Below, one piece after another: positions 25,501 to 31,210 of a DNA stretch of 31,210 nucleotides. The notes under the pieces are model-generated. The model saw only the letters and a list, made by a program, of their open reading frames with translations, did no database searches and was not told the DNA's origin. The stretch is from CAYWLQ01 sp964458775 (GTDB lineage Bacteria; Myxococcota_A; Polyangia; JAAYKL01): positions 1-31,210 of the forward strand of contig CAYWLQ010000051.1 in the NCBI GenBank assembly GCA_964458775.1, given 5' to 3'. The number at the start of each line of letters is the position of its first letter. Within the stretch, counting starts at the first letter, position 1. Both the position numbers and the translations under genes were made by a program.

Positions 25501-28374
25501 AACAGCAGGCTCAGCCATTTCGCCATTTATAAAAGAGTAAGCACAGACAAATTTGCCATCTATAAGACCAGTCATTCGATCACAACTAGGAGCAGAGAAG
25601 GGCTCCTTTACTGGTGTTAAGTCCTCTTCAAACACCTGACTTGATTCACCAGCTGACAACAAAAATCGGCCGTTTTCCATGGGTAAAGCATTATTCATCT
25701 GTGCTGTGGATAGCTCCAGCTCTGCCGATTCCGGTTTATTGTCGGCATCAAATATTCTAGCTGTAATGCCGGTACCGGTGTTCCACAATAGAATGAAACC
25801 GCCGTCAGATCGTTCGACTGTCCAAGGATGCCCCCAAGCAGAGTTCCAATCCATCAGGGTTAAATCTGCACTGCTAATTCTCTTGGTATCATTGTCAACC
25901 GTATATAGCGTCATAATGAGTTTTTTATTGTTAACAGAATAATGAACAACCTTATCATTGGCAATTCGGGCGGCTTTGAAACAATTTTCTGAGTTCTCAA
26001 GACAGTTAATCGAATAACTCTCCGAAAAATCTATCTCTACCCCATTTGCATTGTGATATGAAACTCTAATATTATGCTCTTCAGCTTCGATGCTGGAATC
26101 GCATGAAGGAAAGTTTTTCGGTACAATCTGTAAAAATACAAAAAATGATCCGTCCGATAACATTACAGACTGAATGGATTCATTCTTATCTAGTGTTGTA
26201 GAGCCGCCCGGCTCGTCAAAATCAGGATATATGTTATAAATATAACCGCGTAACCATAAATCATCTTCAACAGGATCTAAAGTAGAGTCAAATAACTGCA
26301 TATAGTATCTATAATTTTCTATAATGGAATCAAAATAGTCGCACGCCATTACACTCTTAAATAACGGTCCTCTGAAAAGAGCAGTTTTTCCAAGTTGCAA
26401 TGGAAGTATTTCAGGATAAAGGTCAGATTTTTCATGTTCCACATATGAGAGTAAATTACCGCCGGCGTCGTACTTTCTCAGTACTACATCATTCCATTCA
26501 TCATCAAATCCTCCGGAAACATATGAAAGAAGGAATCCTCCGTCTGAGTCAGCAGCCACCGACGGAGAACCGGTGACTTGGCCCATATCGAACTCAGCCG
26601 TTATTGAAACTCCAATTGGAAGTTCAACAGAACAGTTGTCACCGTCGAAGCCGGGCAAGCATTCACACTCTGCTCCGTCTTCCATCGGTATGCAAACTCC
26701 GCCGTTCTGACAATTTATTTCCAAACAGTAATCAACAGAACAATCTGAACCGCCGAAGCCGACTAAGCATTCACACTCTGCCCCGTCTTCCGTCGGTATG
26801 CAAACTCCGCCGTTTTGACAATCCATTTCCTCACAGTAATCAACAATATCGCTATCGTAATTTGTTTCGGTATCAGTGTCGGCATCGGCATCAGTATCAG
26901 TATCGGTGTCGGTATCTGTATCGGTGTCGGTATCTGTATCGGTGTCGGTATCTGTATCTGTGTCGGTATCTGTATCTGTATCTGTGTCGGTGTCGGAATC
27001 AGTATCAGTGTCAGTATCAGTGTCAGTGTCAGTGTCAGTGTCAGTATCTGTGTCGTTATCAGTGTCAGTATCTGTGTCAGTGTCAGTATCAGTATCGGTA
27101 TCGGTGTCGGTGTCTGTGTCTGTGTCAGCGTCGGCATCGCTATCACTATCACTGTCGCTATCGCTATCACTGTCGCTATCTGTATCAGTGTCCGTATCCG
27201 TGTCTGAGTCAGCATCTGTGTCTGAGTCAGTATCACTATCGGTATCTCCGTCTCCTCCGCTTGAAGAATAATACGATTCTCCCTGTCTCGAACACATCGT
27301 TTGTTCGGACTGAACATCCGGTACACATGTGCTGTTTTCGGGCACTGCTAATTGATATAGATGACTATTTGTAGAAATCCAAAGATACTCTCCATCCGAT
27401 GCAACCGCTAAAATCTCTCCTACATCAGGAATTGATACCGTCTTTCCCGGTTCATCTGTAAGTTCTTCCCACGCTAACTCTGTATCAACAGTGGAAGAAC
27501 TTGTATTCTTTCCTATACAACGCAATATGCTGTTGCTCACACCGTACATAACATCTCTTAAAATTGTCGGCCTAAACCCGACTTCTTGCAAACACGCACC
27601 CCATGGAGACTCAACAGCTCCAACTTTAATTAACGGATTTATTGGATAATAGTACCAGGTACGGCTTCTGTATGTGTCATACAAACCCGCAAAAACTACA
27701 TGATCCCCCGCAAAAATTGCACCGCCTTTAAATTGTATAGAATTTATACGTGTATACGGATCTACTCTACCGACTTCTTCTCCTGTATTCGGGTCAAACT
27801 GAAGCACATAGGGATAGAACCATGAAAAAAAACTCCCGTATTCCCATTCTGCTTCCGGAGTAACAAACAAATATCCGTTACCTCCCGACACATGGCTAAT
27901 ATATGAATCTTCAGCTATCGTTGCTCTGCTCAGGTCAAACGATCCTATGCTCTCGCCGCTTTCCGGATCAATTTTTTGTAATGTCTTAGTCCTTGAGCCC
28001 CCGCAATAGATATATATTCCGTCATGAGCTAGAGTTCCGCATTCAACGGAGAGCGGAATCGACTTAACAATTTCTAATGGAGAAGTATACTCATCCGTAT
28101 TTGTATCTTTTTCGGCTTCGCTATCGGTATTAACATCTGTATCGTTGTCGGTATCTGAATCACTGTCAGTATCAGCATCTGTATCACTGTCGGTATCTGT
28201 ATCAGTATCACTGTCTGTATCAGTATCTATGTCAGTGTCAGTTTCAACTGTTGGAGAGGAATCCAAATTACTCTCATCATCAACTTCAGGAGGTATTTTA
28301 TCCGGAGTTACAATACACGAACAAACTATCAAAACTGGTATTAACAAATAAATAGGTTGTGATGTTGATAACAT
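22540..28374 (-). CDS. Giant surface lipoprotein with Asp-rich linkers, tandem EGF-like domains and 21 RCC1-type repeats
   Basis: This 1944-residue surface protein begins with a lipoprotein signal (YLLIPVLIVCSC, Cys18 or Cys20) and has a good ribosome site (GAAGGG, 6-7 bases before ATG). Residues about 41-94 are an Asp-Thr/Ser linker. Residues about 100-360 look like a beta-propeller (IYIYCGGS, QFDPNTGEEVGRVDP). A second Asp linker follows (about 373-500). Two adjacent EGF-like domains come next (about 512-584; CQNGGVCIP, ECECLVGF and ECECLPGF). A further beta-rich domain reaches about 965, and a third linker of mainly Asp-Ala runs to about 1128. The C-terminal 815 residues are 21 RCC1/beta-propeller-like repeats of 39-41 residues with consensus AGxYHTCAV-x8-CWGxNDYGQSxVP. 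Two Cys per repeat suggest disulfides. It is probably a cell-surface adhesion or recognition protein whose acidic linkers may bind calcium. DNA duplications inside the gene are listed separately. Confidence 0.9.
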   Translation of the reverse strand: MLSTSQPIYLLIPVLIVCSCIVTPDKIPPEVDDESNLDSSPTVETDTDIDTDTDSDTDTDTDSDTDADTDSDSDTDNDTDVNTDSEAEKDTNTDEYTSPLEIVKSIPLSVECGTLAHDGIYIYCGGSRTKTLQKIDPESGESIGSFDLSRATIAEDSYISHVSGGNGYLFVTPEAEWEYGSFFSWFYPYVLQFDPNTGEEVGRVDPYTRINSIQFKGGAIFAGDHVVFAGLYDTYRSRTWYYYPINPLIKVGAVESPWGACLQEVGFRPTILRDVMYGVSNSILRCIGKNTSSSTVDTELAWEELTDEPGKTVSIPDVGEILAVASDGEYLWISTNSHLYQLAVPENSTCVPDVQSEQTMCSRQGESYYSSSGGDGDTDSDTDSDTDADSDTDTDTDTDSDSDSDSDSDSDSDADADTDTDTDTDTDTDTDTDTDTDTDNDTDTDTDTDTDTDTDTDTDSDTDTDTDTDTDTDTDTDTDTDTDTDTDTDTDTDTDADADTDTETNYDSDIVDYCEEMDCQNGGVCIPTEDGAECECLVGFGGSDCSVDYCLEINCQNGGVCIPMEDGAECECLPGFDGDNCSVELPIGVSITAEFDMGQVTGSPSVAADSDGGFLLSYVSGGFDDEWNDVVLRKYDAGGNLLSYVEHEKSDLYPEILPLQLGKTALFRGPLFKSVMACDYFDSIIENYRYYMQLFDSTLDPVEDDLWLRGYIYNIYPDFDEPGGSTTLDKNESIQSVMLSDGSFFVFLQIVPKNFPSCDSSIEAEEHNIRVSYHNANGVEIDFSESYSINCLENSENCFKAARIANDKVVHYSVNNKKLIMTLYTVDNDTKRISSADLTLMDWNSAWGHPWTVERSDGGFILLWNTGTGITARIFDADNKPESAELELSTAQMNNALPMENGRFLLSAGESSQVFEEDLTPVKEPFSAPSCDRMTGLIDGKFVCAYSFINGEMAEPAVGVTIFGLSNYTDADADADADADTDTDTDADADTDADADADADADADADADADADADADADADADADADADADADADADADADADADADADADADADADADADADSDADSDADSDADSDSDSDADTDTDTDTDTDTDTDTDTDTDTDTDTDTDTATDTDSNTDTDTEIQTESISAGNYHTCAVSTEGAVNCWGDDWSGQSTVPEALGITKQISAGYEHTCGLDETGSVSCWGSDSFGQSTVPGGGDLGIVSQVSAGGNHTCSVNEIGEVKCWGSNDYGETRLPEDLETISQLATGNYHTCAVSTEGAVNCWGDDWSGQSTVPEALGITKQISAGYEHTCGLDETGSVSCWGSDSFGQSTVPGGGDLGIVSQVSAGGNHTCSVNEIGEVKCWGSNDYGETRLPEDLETISQLATGNYHTCAVSTEGTVSCWGADWSGQSTVPQSLGIVKQVSAGLEHTCGLDETGAVHCWGYNDYGQSDVPVDLGTIVQIEAGGYHTCVLDDGEAVSCWGSNDYGQSEVPVDLGQVSQISAGDYHTCSVDTNGTASCWGYNDYGQSDVPVDLESIVQISAGGLHTCSVSTVGKLSCWGNNDYGQSDIPANLRTIVQVSAGEYHTCAVDNTGAVSCWGYNGYGQTVPPVDLGTIVQIEAGGYHTCVLNDEESMSCWGNNNYGQSEVPVDLGPITQISAGDYHTCSVDTSGAVSCWGYNDYGQSDVPVDLESIVQISAGGSHTCALNTVGKLSCWGNNDYGQSDIPANLGTIVQVSAGELHTCSLDNTGAVTCWGYNGYGQVVLPVDLGTIVQIEAGGYHTCVLNDEESMSCWGNNNYGQSEVPVDLGPITQISAGDYHTCSVDTSGAVSCWGYNYYGQSDIPVDLESIVQISAGGYHTCAVNTAGTVSCWGYNDFSQSEVPSNLETIVQVSAGGYHTCAVNTAGKVSCWGYNDYGQSNVPIDLGTVVQISLGEYHTCAVDNAGAVTCWGDNGSGQCYDE
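22624..24027 (-). repeat. 468-bp tandem super-repeat, three copies
   Basis: Within the RCC1 region, blocks of four protein repeats (156 residues) recur three times with a period of 468 bases. The phrase IEAGGYHTCVL recurs in protein repeats 9, 13 and 17, and 'accgccggcttc' marks the boundaries near 23091, 23559 and 24027. The copies differ by scattered substitutions, so the duplication is older than the 357-bp one. Confidence 0.8.
24231..24980 (-). repeat. 357-bp direct tandem repeat, about 2.1 identical copies
   Basis: By eye, 24231-24623 is identical to 24588-24980, that is, a 357-base unit (three RCC1 repeats, 119 residues) repeated in tandem. Identity breaks on both sides: mismatches appear before 24231 (clear ones from 24208) and after 24980. 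The identity indicates a recent duplication that keeps the frame. Confidence 0.85.
24990..25472 (-). repeat. Hexanucleotide-type repeat coding Asp-Ala/Asp-Ser/Asp-Thr linker
   Basis: About 480 bases of 6-base units (gcatcg, gcgtcg, gtatcg, gtgtct on the plus strand) encode alternating Asp with Ala, Ser or Thr in the giant lipoprotein. The centre is Asp-Ala and both edges are Asp-Thr or Asp-Ser. Serine or alanine runs read on the opposite strand are artefacts of this repeat. Confidence 0.9.
26873..27257 (-). repeat. Hexanucleotide-type repeat coding Asp-Thr linker
   Basis: About 385 bases of 6-base units (gtatct, gtgtcg, gtgtca on the plus strand) encode the second Asp-Thr/Asp-Ser linker of the giant lipoprotein, just ahead of the two EGF-like domains. 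Unit length is a multiple of three, so slippage would change the linker length without a frameshift. Confidence 0.9.
28092..28251 (-). repeat. Short Asp-Thr/Asp-Ser coding repeat near the N-terminus
   Basis: About 160 bases of degenerate 6-base units encode the first Asp-Thr/Asp-Ser/Asp-Asn stretch after the lipid-anchored Cys. It likely works as a flexible acidic stalk lifting the protein from the membrane. Confidence 0.8.
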
Positions 28375-28420
28375 ATGATGCCCTTCTTATTGAGAAAACA
28401 AAGCTTTAATATGTTACCAA

Positions 28421-28466
28421 TATTAAAATTTTACAAGGTCAATTATTAAAATTTTACAAGGTCAAT
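28421..28466. repeat. Perfect 23-bp tandem direct repeat upstream of the giant gene
   Basis: The 23 bases at 28421-28443 are repeated exactly at 28444-28466. On the minus strand each copy carries TTGACC followed by TTGTAAAAT. The pair begins 47 bases upstream of the start codon of the giant lipoprotein gene, in its promoter region. The 23-base period is close to two helical turns, so both copies face the same side of the DNA, as expected for a direct-repeat operator or a duplicated -35 region. Confidence 0.7.
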
Positions 28467-28572
28467 GTCACAAAAAAGGATCCTTCAGTTTATCTGTTAC
28501 AGGTTTCATCTTTTCTTATTAAGAAGAACTAAAGAATGGACAAAACAAACAAGGCTTCTTTTGTTAAATGCT

Positions 28573-29022
28573 TTAGCATGTTGCAGGAAATACAATTCGC
28601 TCGGCTTCGGATTCGCGACCGTTAACGGACATGTCCCAAAACATGCAAACTCCTGATGCGATTTTAAAAATTCTTACCTCAGTGCCTTCGGGCATGCGAC
28701 TGCGGTTTTCCAAGAGCCACGGACGTTCTTCAAATAGTCGATGTTCTAGTTTCTCATCTCTAACAAACTCAACTTTTCCGTTTACTCGAAGCATGCGACT
28801 GCCTCCGAGCTGTCCGTTACTCCAGTGAAAACATGCCTCCACGGCGTTGCATTGCTCCAATTGATGTGCCAGTGATTTTATGGATGCAGTGTGAAAATAG
28901 AACCCTGTCTCATCGGCAAACCACATCCACATGCCGCGCACATGGGGAATGCCGTCTTCACAGGTGGCGAGCCATGTTACTGAGTTTTCATTAGCAAATG
29001 TAATAACATCATTCATATTCAT
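28573..29022 (-). CDS. Pyridoxamine 5'-phosphate oxidase-fold flavin-binding protein
   Basis: This 149-residue protein has the split-barrel fold of the pyridoxamine-phosphate-oxidase-like family. Evidence: the N-terminal SVTWLATCEDGIPHVRGMWMW (the usual 'lat-x-dg-x-Phvr' strand pair), FYFHTASIKSLAHQLEQCNAVEACFHW, and RVNGKVEFVRDE. Members bind FMN, F420 or haem and reduce varied small molecules; the substrate here cannot be told. AAAGGA lies 7 bases before the ATG, supporting the start. It is the only gene in this stretch with ordinary metabolic character, and its neighbours are unrelated lipoproteins. Confidence 0.88.
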   Translation of the reverse strand: MNMNDVITFANENSVTWLATCEDGIPHVRGMWMWFADETGFYFHTASIKSLAHQLEQCNAVEACFHWSNGQLGGSRMLRVNGKVEFVRDEKLEHRLFEERPWLLENRSRMPEGTEVRIFKIASGVCMFWDMSVNGRESEAERIVFPATC

Positions 29023-29415
29023 ATGAGTTTCCTTTCGTTTACAACAAGCTAAATTAGATTACATATACGCTAATCCGTAAACTTTCAGGATTCTGTCGAA
29101 TTGTTGAACAATTCTACTGAATGTGCTGACTGAATATACCCGCACGGAAATTTCTTGGCGTTTAAATTTCTTCGCATTGATGATGCGCTGACAGCAAAAC
29201 GAGCAAAGCTCCGACAACGAAAGCCTTATAGCCCAAAATCCGGAAAACTGGATGCCTTGGAACTTCCGCCAAACTCTAGCAGCCATCAAAGAAAATAAAA
29301 TTTTGTAACTTTTTTTTGCTATTGCAGGCTTACCGAAAGATTACGGAATAGCCGAAAGCTCTGCCGATTCTGATAATAGTATCTTGAACTTGTCCGCACG
29401 TTGAGAAAGCGTTGC
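29023..29415. other. Intergenic stretch with possible gene remnant
   Basis: About 390 bases without a convincing intact gene. On the plus strand, 29192-29308 is open for 38 codons and reads like the end of a protein (QNPENWMPWNFRQTLAAIKE before the stop), but it has no start and runs into a stop directly upstream. A neighbouring frame (29137-29298) also looks protein-like (KRAKLRQRKPYSPKSGKLDA). Two protein-like frames suggest a frameshifted remnant. I cannot name the family. Confidence 0.2.
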
Positions 29416-30195
29416 TTAAATGGTCACGAAAGTCATAGTGGAACATTCCACTACTTTGCCGTTCTCATCGAAGCAGACATCTGTGCTTGCTGTGTATTTC
29501 TTGCCCTCAATGGTCTCCTCTTCAGCCAGCGTGCATTTTCGGACCTTGCCGTTTTTGTGCATGTAATTCATATATCCTTTGCACTTATGACCGTCGATGT
29601 CTTTCACATTCCCGCCGACTTCAAAGCGGTCGACGAGCGTAGTGCCGTCGTAAAAGGTAATCCACGTTTTGGCCGGCGCGTCGAAGTTTGTGAACTTCAT
29701 CGCCTCGCTCAATTGACAACGATGAACGCTGCCGTCCTCGTTGATGGAGAGATTGCCTTCGCATTTGATGCCGGCGACCTCGTGGGGCTTTGTTATATAG
29801 CAGCTCTTCACTTTGTCCGGAGCATAGAGCCGAACGCCGGCGCCCTTGCACTCTATGTTGCCGAAGGTGTGGGGTTCCGTCAGATCGAAGCCGGTGAGAA
29901 CACCCTCTTTGTTAAAAGAAATACTGCCTTTCACTTTCACGCCTTGCACGGTTGCGTTTTCGGCGATCTTGCAGTTTTGTAATTTGCCTTTCTCCTCAAC
30001 GATTTCTTTGCCGTCAGTGCACGGGCACTTTGCGGGCTGACACCAACTCGTTTCGACGGGAGCTGCGGCGGGGGCTGATGCGACGGGTGTCGGGGCAGCT
30101 GCAGCTCCTGACGGCGCATCCTCTCCGCTCCCTCCACACGCTGTTAACAAACAACTAAGTCCAACAACAAAGAAAATGTTTGCAAGTGTTTTCAT
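29416..30195 (-). CDS. Lipoprotein with Cys/Gly repeats, function unknown
   Basis: This 259-residue lipoprotein starts at the second of two nearby ATGs (30195), because AAAGGAT is 6-7 bases upstream of it and abuts the first. The signal ends in CLLTAC, a canonical lipobox with Cys20. A Pro/Ala-rich linker follows. The mature part is built from five or six units of about 30 residues with the pattern G-x-K-C-x-G-x-(I/M)-x-(F/Y)-x5-G-x-V-x2-C-x-L; examples are GIKCEGNLSINEDGSVHRCQL and the unit around HKCKGYMNYMHKNGKVRKCTL. Paired Cys and short strands suggest a disulfide-stabilised beta-solenoid. The DNA is visibly richer in G and C than the rest of the window, suggesting a different origin. 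I do not recognise the family. Confidence 0.8.
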   Translation of the reverse strand: MKTLANIFFVVGLSCLLTACGGSGEDAPSGAAAAPTPVASAPAAAPVETSWCQPAKCPCTDGKEIVEEKGKLQNCKIAENATVQGVKVKGSISFNKEGVLTGFDLTEPHTFGNIECKGAGVRLYAPDKVKSCYITKPHEVAGIKCEGNLSINEDGSVHRCQLSEAMKFTNFDAPAKTWITFYDGTTLVDRFEVGGNVKDIDGHKCKGYMNYMHKNGKVRKCTLAEEETIEGKKYTASTDVCFDENGKVVECSTMTFVTI

Positions 30196-30443
30196 GGTCA
30201 TATCCTTTCGTTTTTGGCTGCCGGATGATCTTTTCTACCTAAAAAAATGTAACGTCAATATAATTGTGCAAGCAAAAATAGACGCGACAGCTTTTACCGA
30301 ACGACTTGCTTAAGTATTTTGTAAATTTTCACTAGCACAGAAATAGGTATGCGTAATTTTGTCTGAAAAGAAACGTTCAGTTTGCTAGGGGAAACCGAGA
30401 TAACAAACAAGGAAGGACGAGGAGAGATGAAAAAAAACTGATT

Positions 30444-30608
30444 CTACTCACAGGGTTTGCATTTTCGGCCTTTCCAATGGTGCCCCTTTCCAATGGTGCC
30501 GAGCACCACGGCGGCCATGCGGTCGTAAACGTTGCGTTTGGTAACGCCCTCAAAATCGGCAAAGGCATGAATATTTAGCGATTCGGTCTGTTTAGGCACG
30601 GGCCTTGC
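30444..30608 (-). pseudogene. IS21-type transposase (IstA) fragment
   Basis: The minus strand reads PKQTESLNIHAFADFEGV followed by TKRNVYDRMAAVVLGTIGKG. This matches the IstA catalytic-core pattern in which a helix ending '(E)SLvrAFryFGGv' is followed by 'vlyDNmkAAVL', including the catalytic-region Asp in YDRM. The rest of the roughly 400-residue transposase and the IstB helper are absent. A 16-bp tandem duplication lies inside and shifts the frame, and stops close both ends. It is a dead remnant of an insertion sequence. The match is by eye from family knowledge. Confidence 0.5.
30469..30500. repeat. Perfect 16-bp tandem duplication inside the IS remnant
   Basis: cctttccaatggtgcc occurs at 30469-30484 and again at 30485-30500 with no gap. 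Because 16 is not a multiple of three, it shifts the reading frame of the IstA-like fragment, consistent with decay of the element. Confidence 0.85.
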
Positions 30609-30714
30609 TCACACCGGATGCCGAGGTGATGACGTGAATGTTTCAGCAGACGACCGAGAGGGACTGGAGATGCCTACTCTGTGCGTATCGAGAGACCGGC
30701 CGATTCCAGCGTAA
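30601..30714 (+). pseudogene. IS91-type (Y2) transposase fragment
   Basis: The plus strand reads DDVNVSADDREGLE, then LC and a distant RPIPA before a stop. This recalls the C-terminal part of IS91/IS801-family transposases, typically 'lHadV.VsadDRegLErLCRYiaRPPi'. At least one frameshift is needed between GLE and RP, and the catalytic HUH and Tyr motifs are not present, so this is a broken fragment. It abuts the IstA-like fragment on the opposite strand, pointing to successive insertions and deletions. No intact gene is seen in the remaining bases to 31210. Confidence 0.4.
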
Positions 30715-31210
30715 GCTCGATCTCATCGGCATCGTGGGCGCCGCGTTGATCGTGAAAGGAATTCTCACGCTGATCAAAGGTGAGCAGGAAGATTCCGGAG
30801 ACGACCCCATCAACCCGCTGTTTTATTGACCTCGAGATATACCGCGCGTACCGGCGGCGGGGGCGGAGCGATGACGGGATTGGACCATTGTTGAAAGAAC
30901 GCTTTCTGGGAGGAGGAGAGCTCGCGTTTGTCCGCGGGAACGCTGACCCGAAGCCGAAGAACTTATTTTCCCGCGCCCGGGTTGATATTGGTTCGTCCTG
31001 CAAACAACCTGACTAGCTGACATTTTTGAAAACATAATTGTGATATTAGCATGCCGAAGAGGTGAAAAAACCGTCGTTACAATGACTTTCTTTCTGAAAA
31101 TCGTAAGACCAGGCAAACCCATCCGAAACGGTTAACCGCACTGTGATTATCGTTTGCTTTTCGAAATATCTATACTCAACCGGAGGCGACCGCAGCTGAA
31201 CCTACACACA
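30715..31210. other. GC-rich stretch without a recognisable intact gene
   Basis: Short open frames exist on both strands, but none has a ribosome site, a signal or a family pattern that I recognise. The first 250 bases keep the higher GC content of the IS fragments and may be more of the decayed element. The last 190 bases return to AT-rich sequence. I see no tRNA or terminal inverted repeat. Confidence 0.35.

Noticed and set aside
29192..29308. Short plus-strand frame that reads like a protein C-terminus
   Set aside because: No start, a stop directly upstream and no family match; mentioned only in the intergenic entry as a possible remnant.
29401..29982. 193-codon open frame on the plus strand
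   Set aside because: It is antisense to the lipoprotein at 29416-30195, which has a canonical lipobox, a ribosome site and internal Cys repeats.

Overview
The window looks like a piece of an AT-rich genome from an uncultured, probably anaerobic bacterium of the broad 'deltaproteobacterial' type (Myxococcota or a relative). The evidence is indirect: a Frz-like chemosensory operon, many lipoproteins of unknown function, a giant lipoprotein with Asp-Thr/Asp-Ser/Asp-Ala linkers, EGF-like modules and RCC1-type repeats, and a long CoA-dehydratase activase protein typical of anaerobes. No rRNA, tRNA or CRISPR array was recognised.

Layout. 1-2.4 kb, minus strand: a SO_0444-type metal efflux permease with a C-terminal HMA domain, and a stand-alone FabH. 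2.7-9.9 kb, plus strand: a tight six-gene chemosensory operon (CheY-like, CheW, CheR-TPR, CheW, dual-Hpt CheA with a receiver domain, CheB) with no receptor gene. 10-15.6 kb: gpsA (minus) diverging from a 1457-residue activase-type protein (plus). 15.6-22.5 kb: an island of secreted proteins and lipoproteins. In its middle lies the most unusual unit, a three-gene operon at 17962-20335: a 123-residue lipoprotein-like peptide with an aromatic tail rich in W/Y-x-N/D, a partner protein that has a SPASM-like cysteine set but no radical SAM cluster motif, and a radical SAM/SPASM enzyme. 22.5-28.4 kb, minus: one 1944-residue repeat-rich surface lipoprotein whose DNA carries several nested tandem duplications. 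28.5-30.2 kb, minus: a pyridoxamine-phosphate-oxidase-fold protein and a Cys-repeat lipoprotein. 30.4-30.8 kb: decayed pieces of what look like IS21-type and IS91-type transposases in visibly more GC-rich DNA.

How the parts work together. The chemosensory genes form a complete signalling core (kinase, adaptors, adaptation enzymes, response regulators) that must take its input from a receptor encoded elsewhere. The 17962-20335 operon reads as a post-translational modification system: the short protein is the probable substrate, the radical SAM/SPASM protein is the catalyst, and the middle protein is a possible substrate-handling partner. The modified product would probably be exported and lipid-anchored. 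It lies among other small Cys-rich secreted proteins, but no functional link to them is shown. This RiPP-like (ribosomally made, enzyme-modified peptide) reading is inference from gene order and motifs, not a match to a named family.
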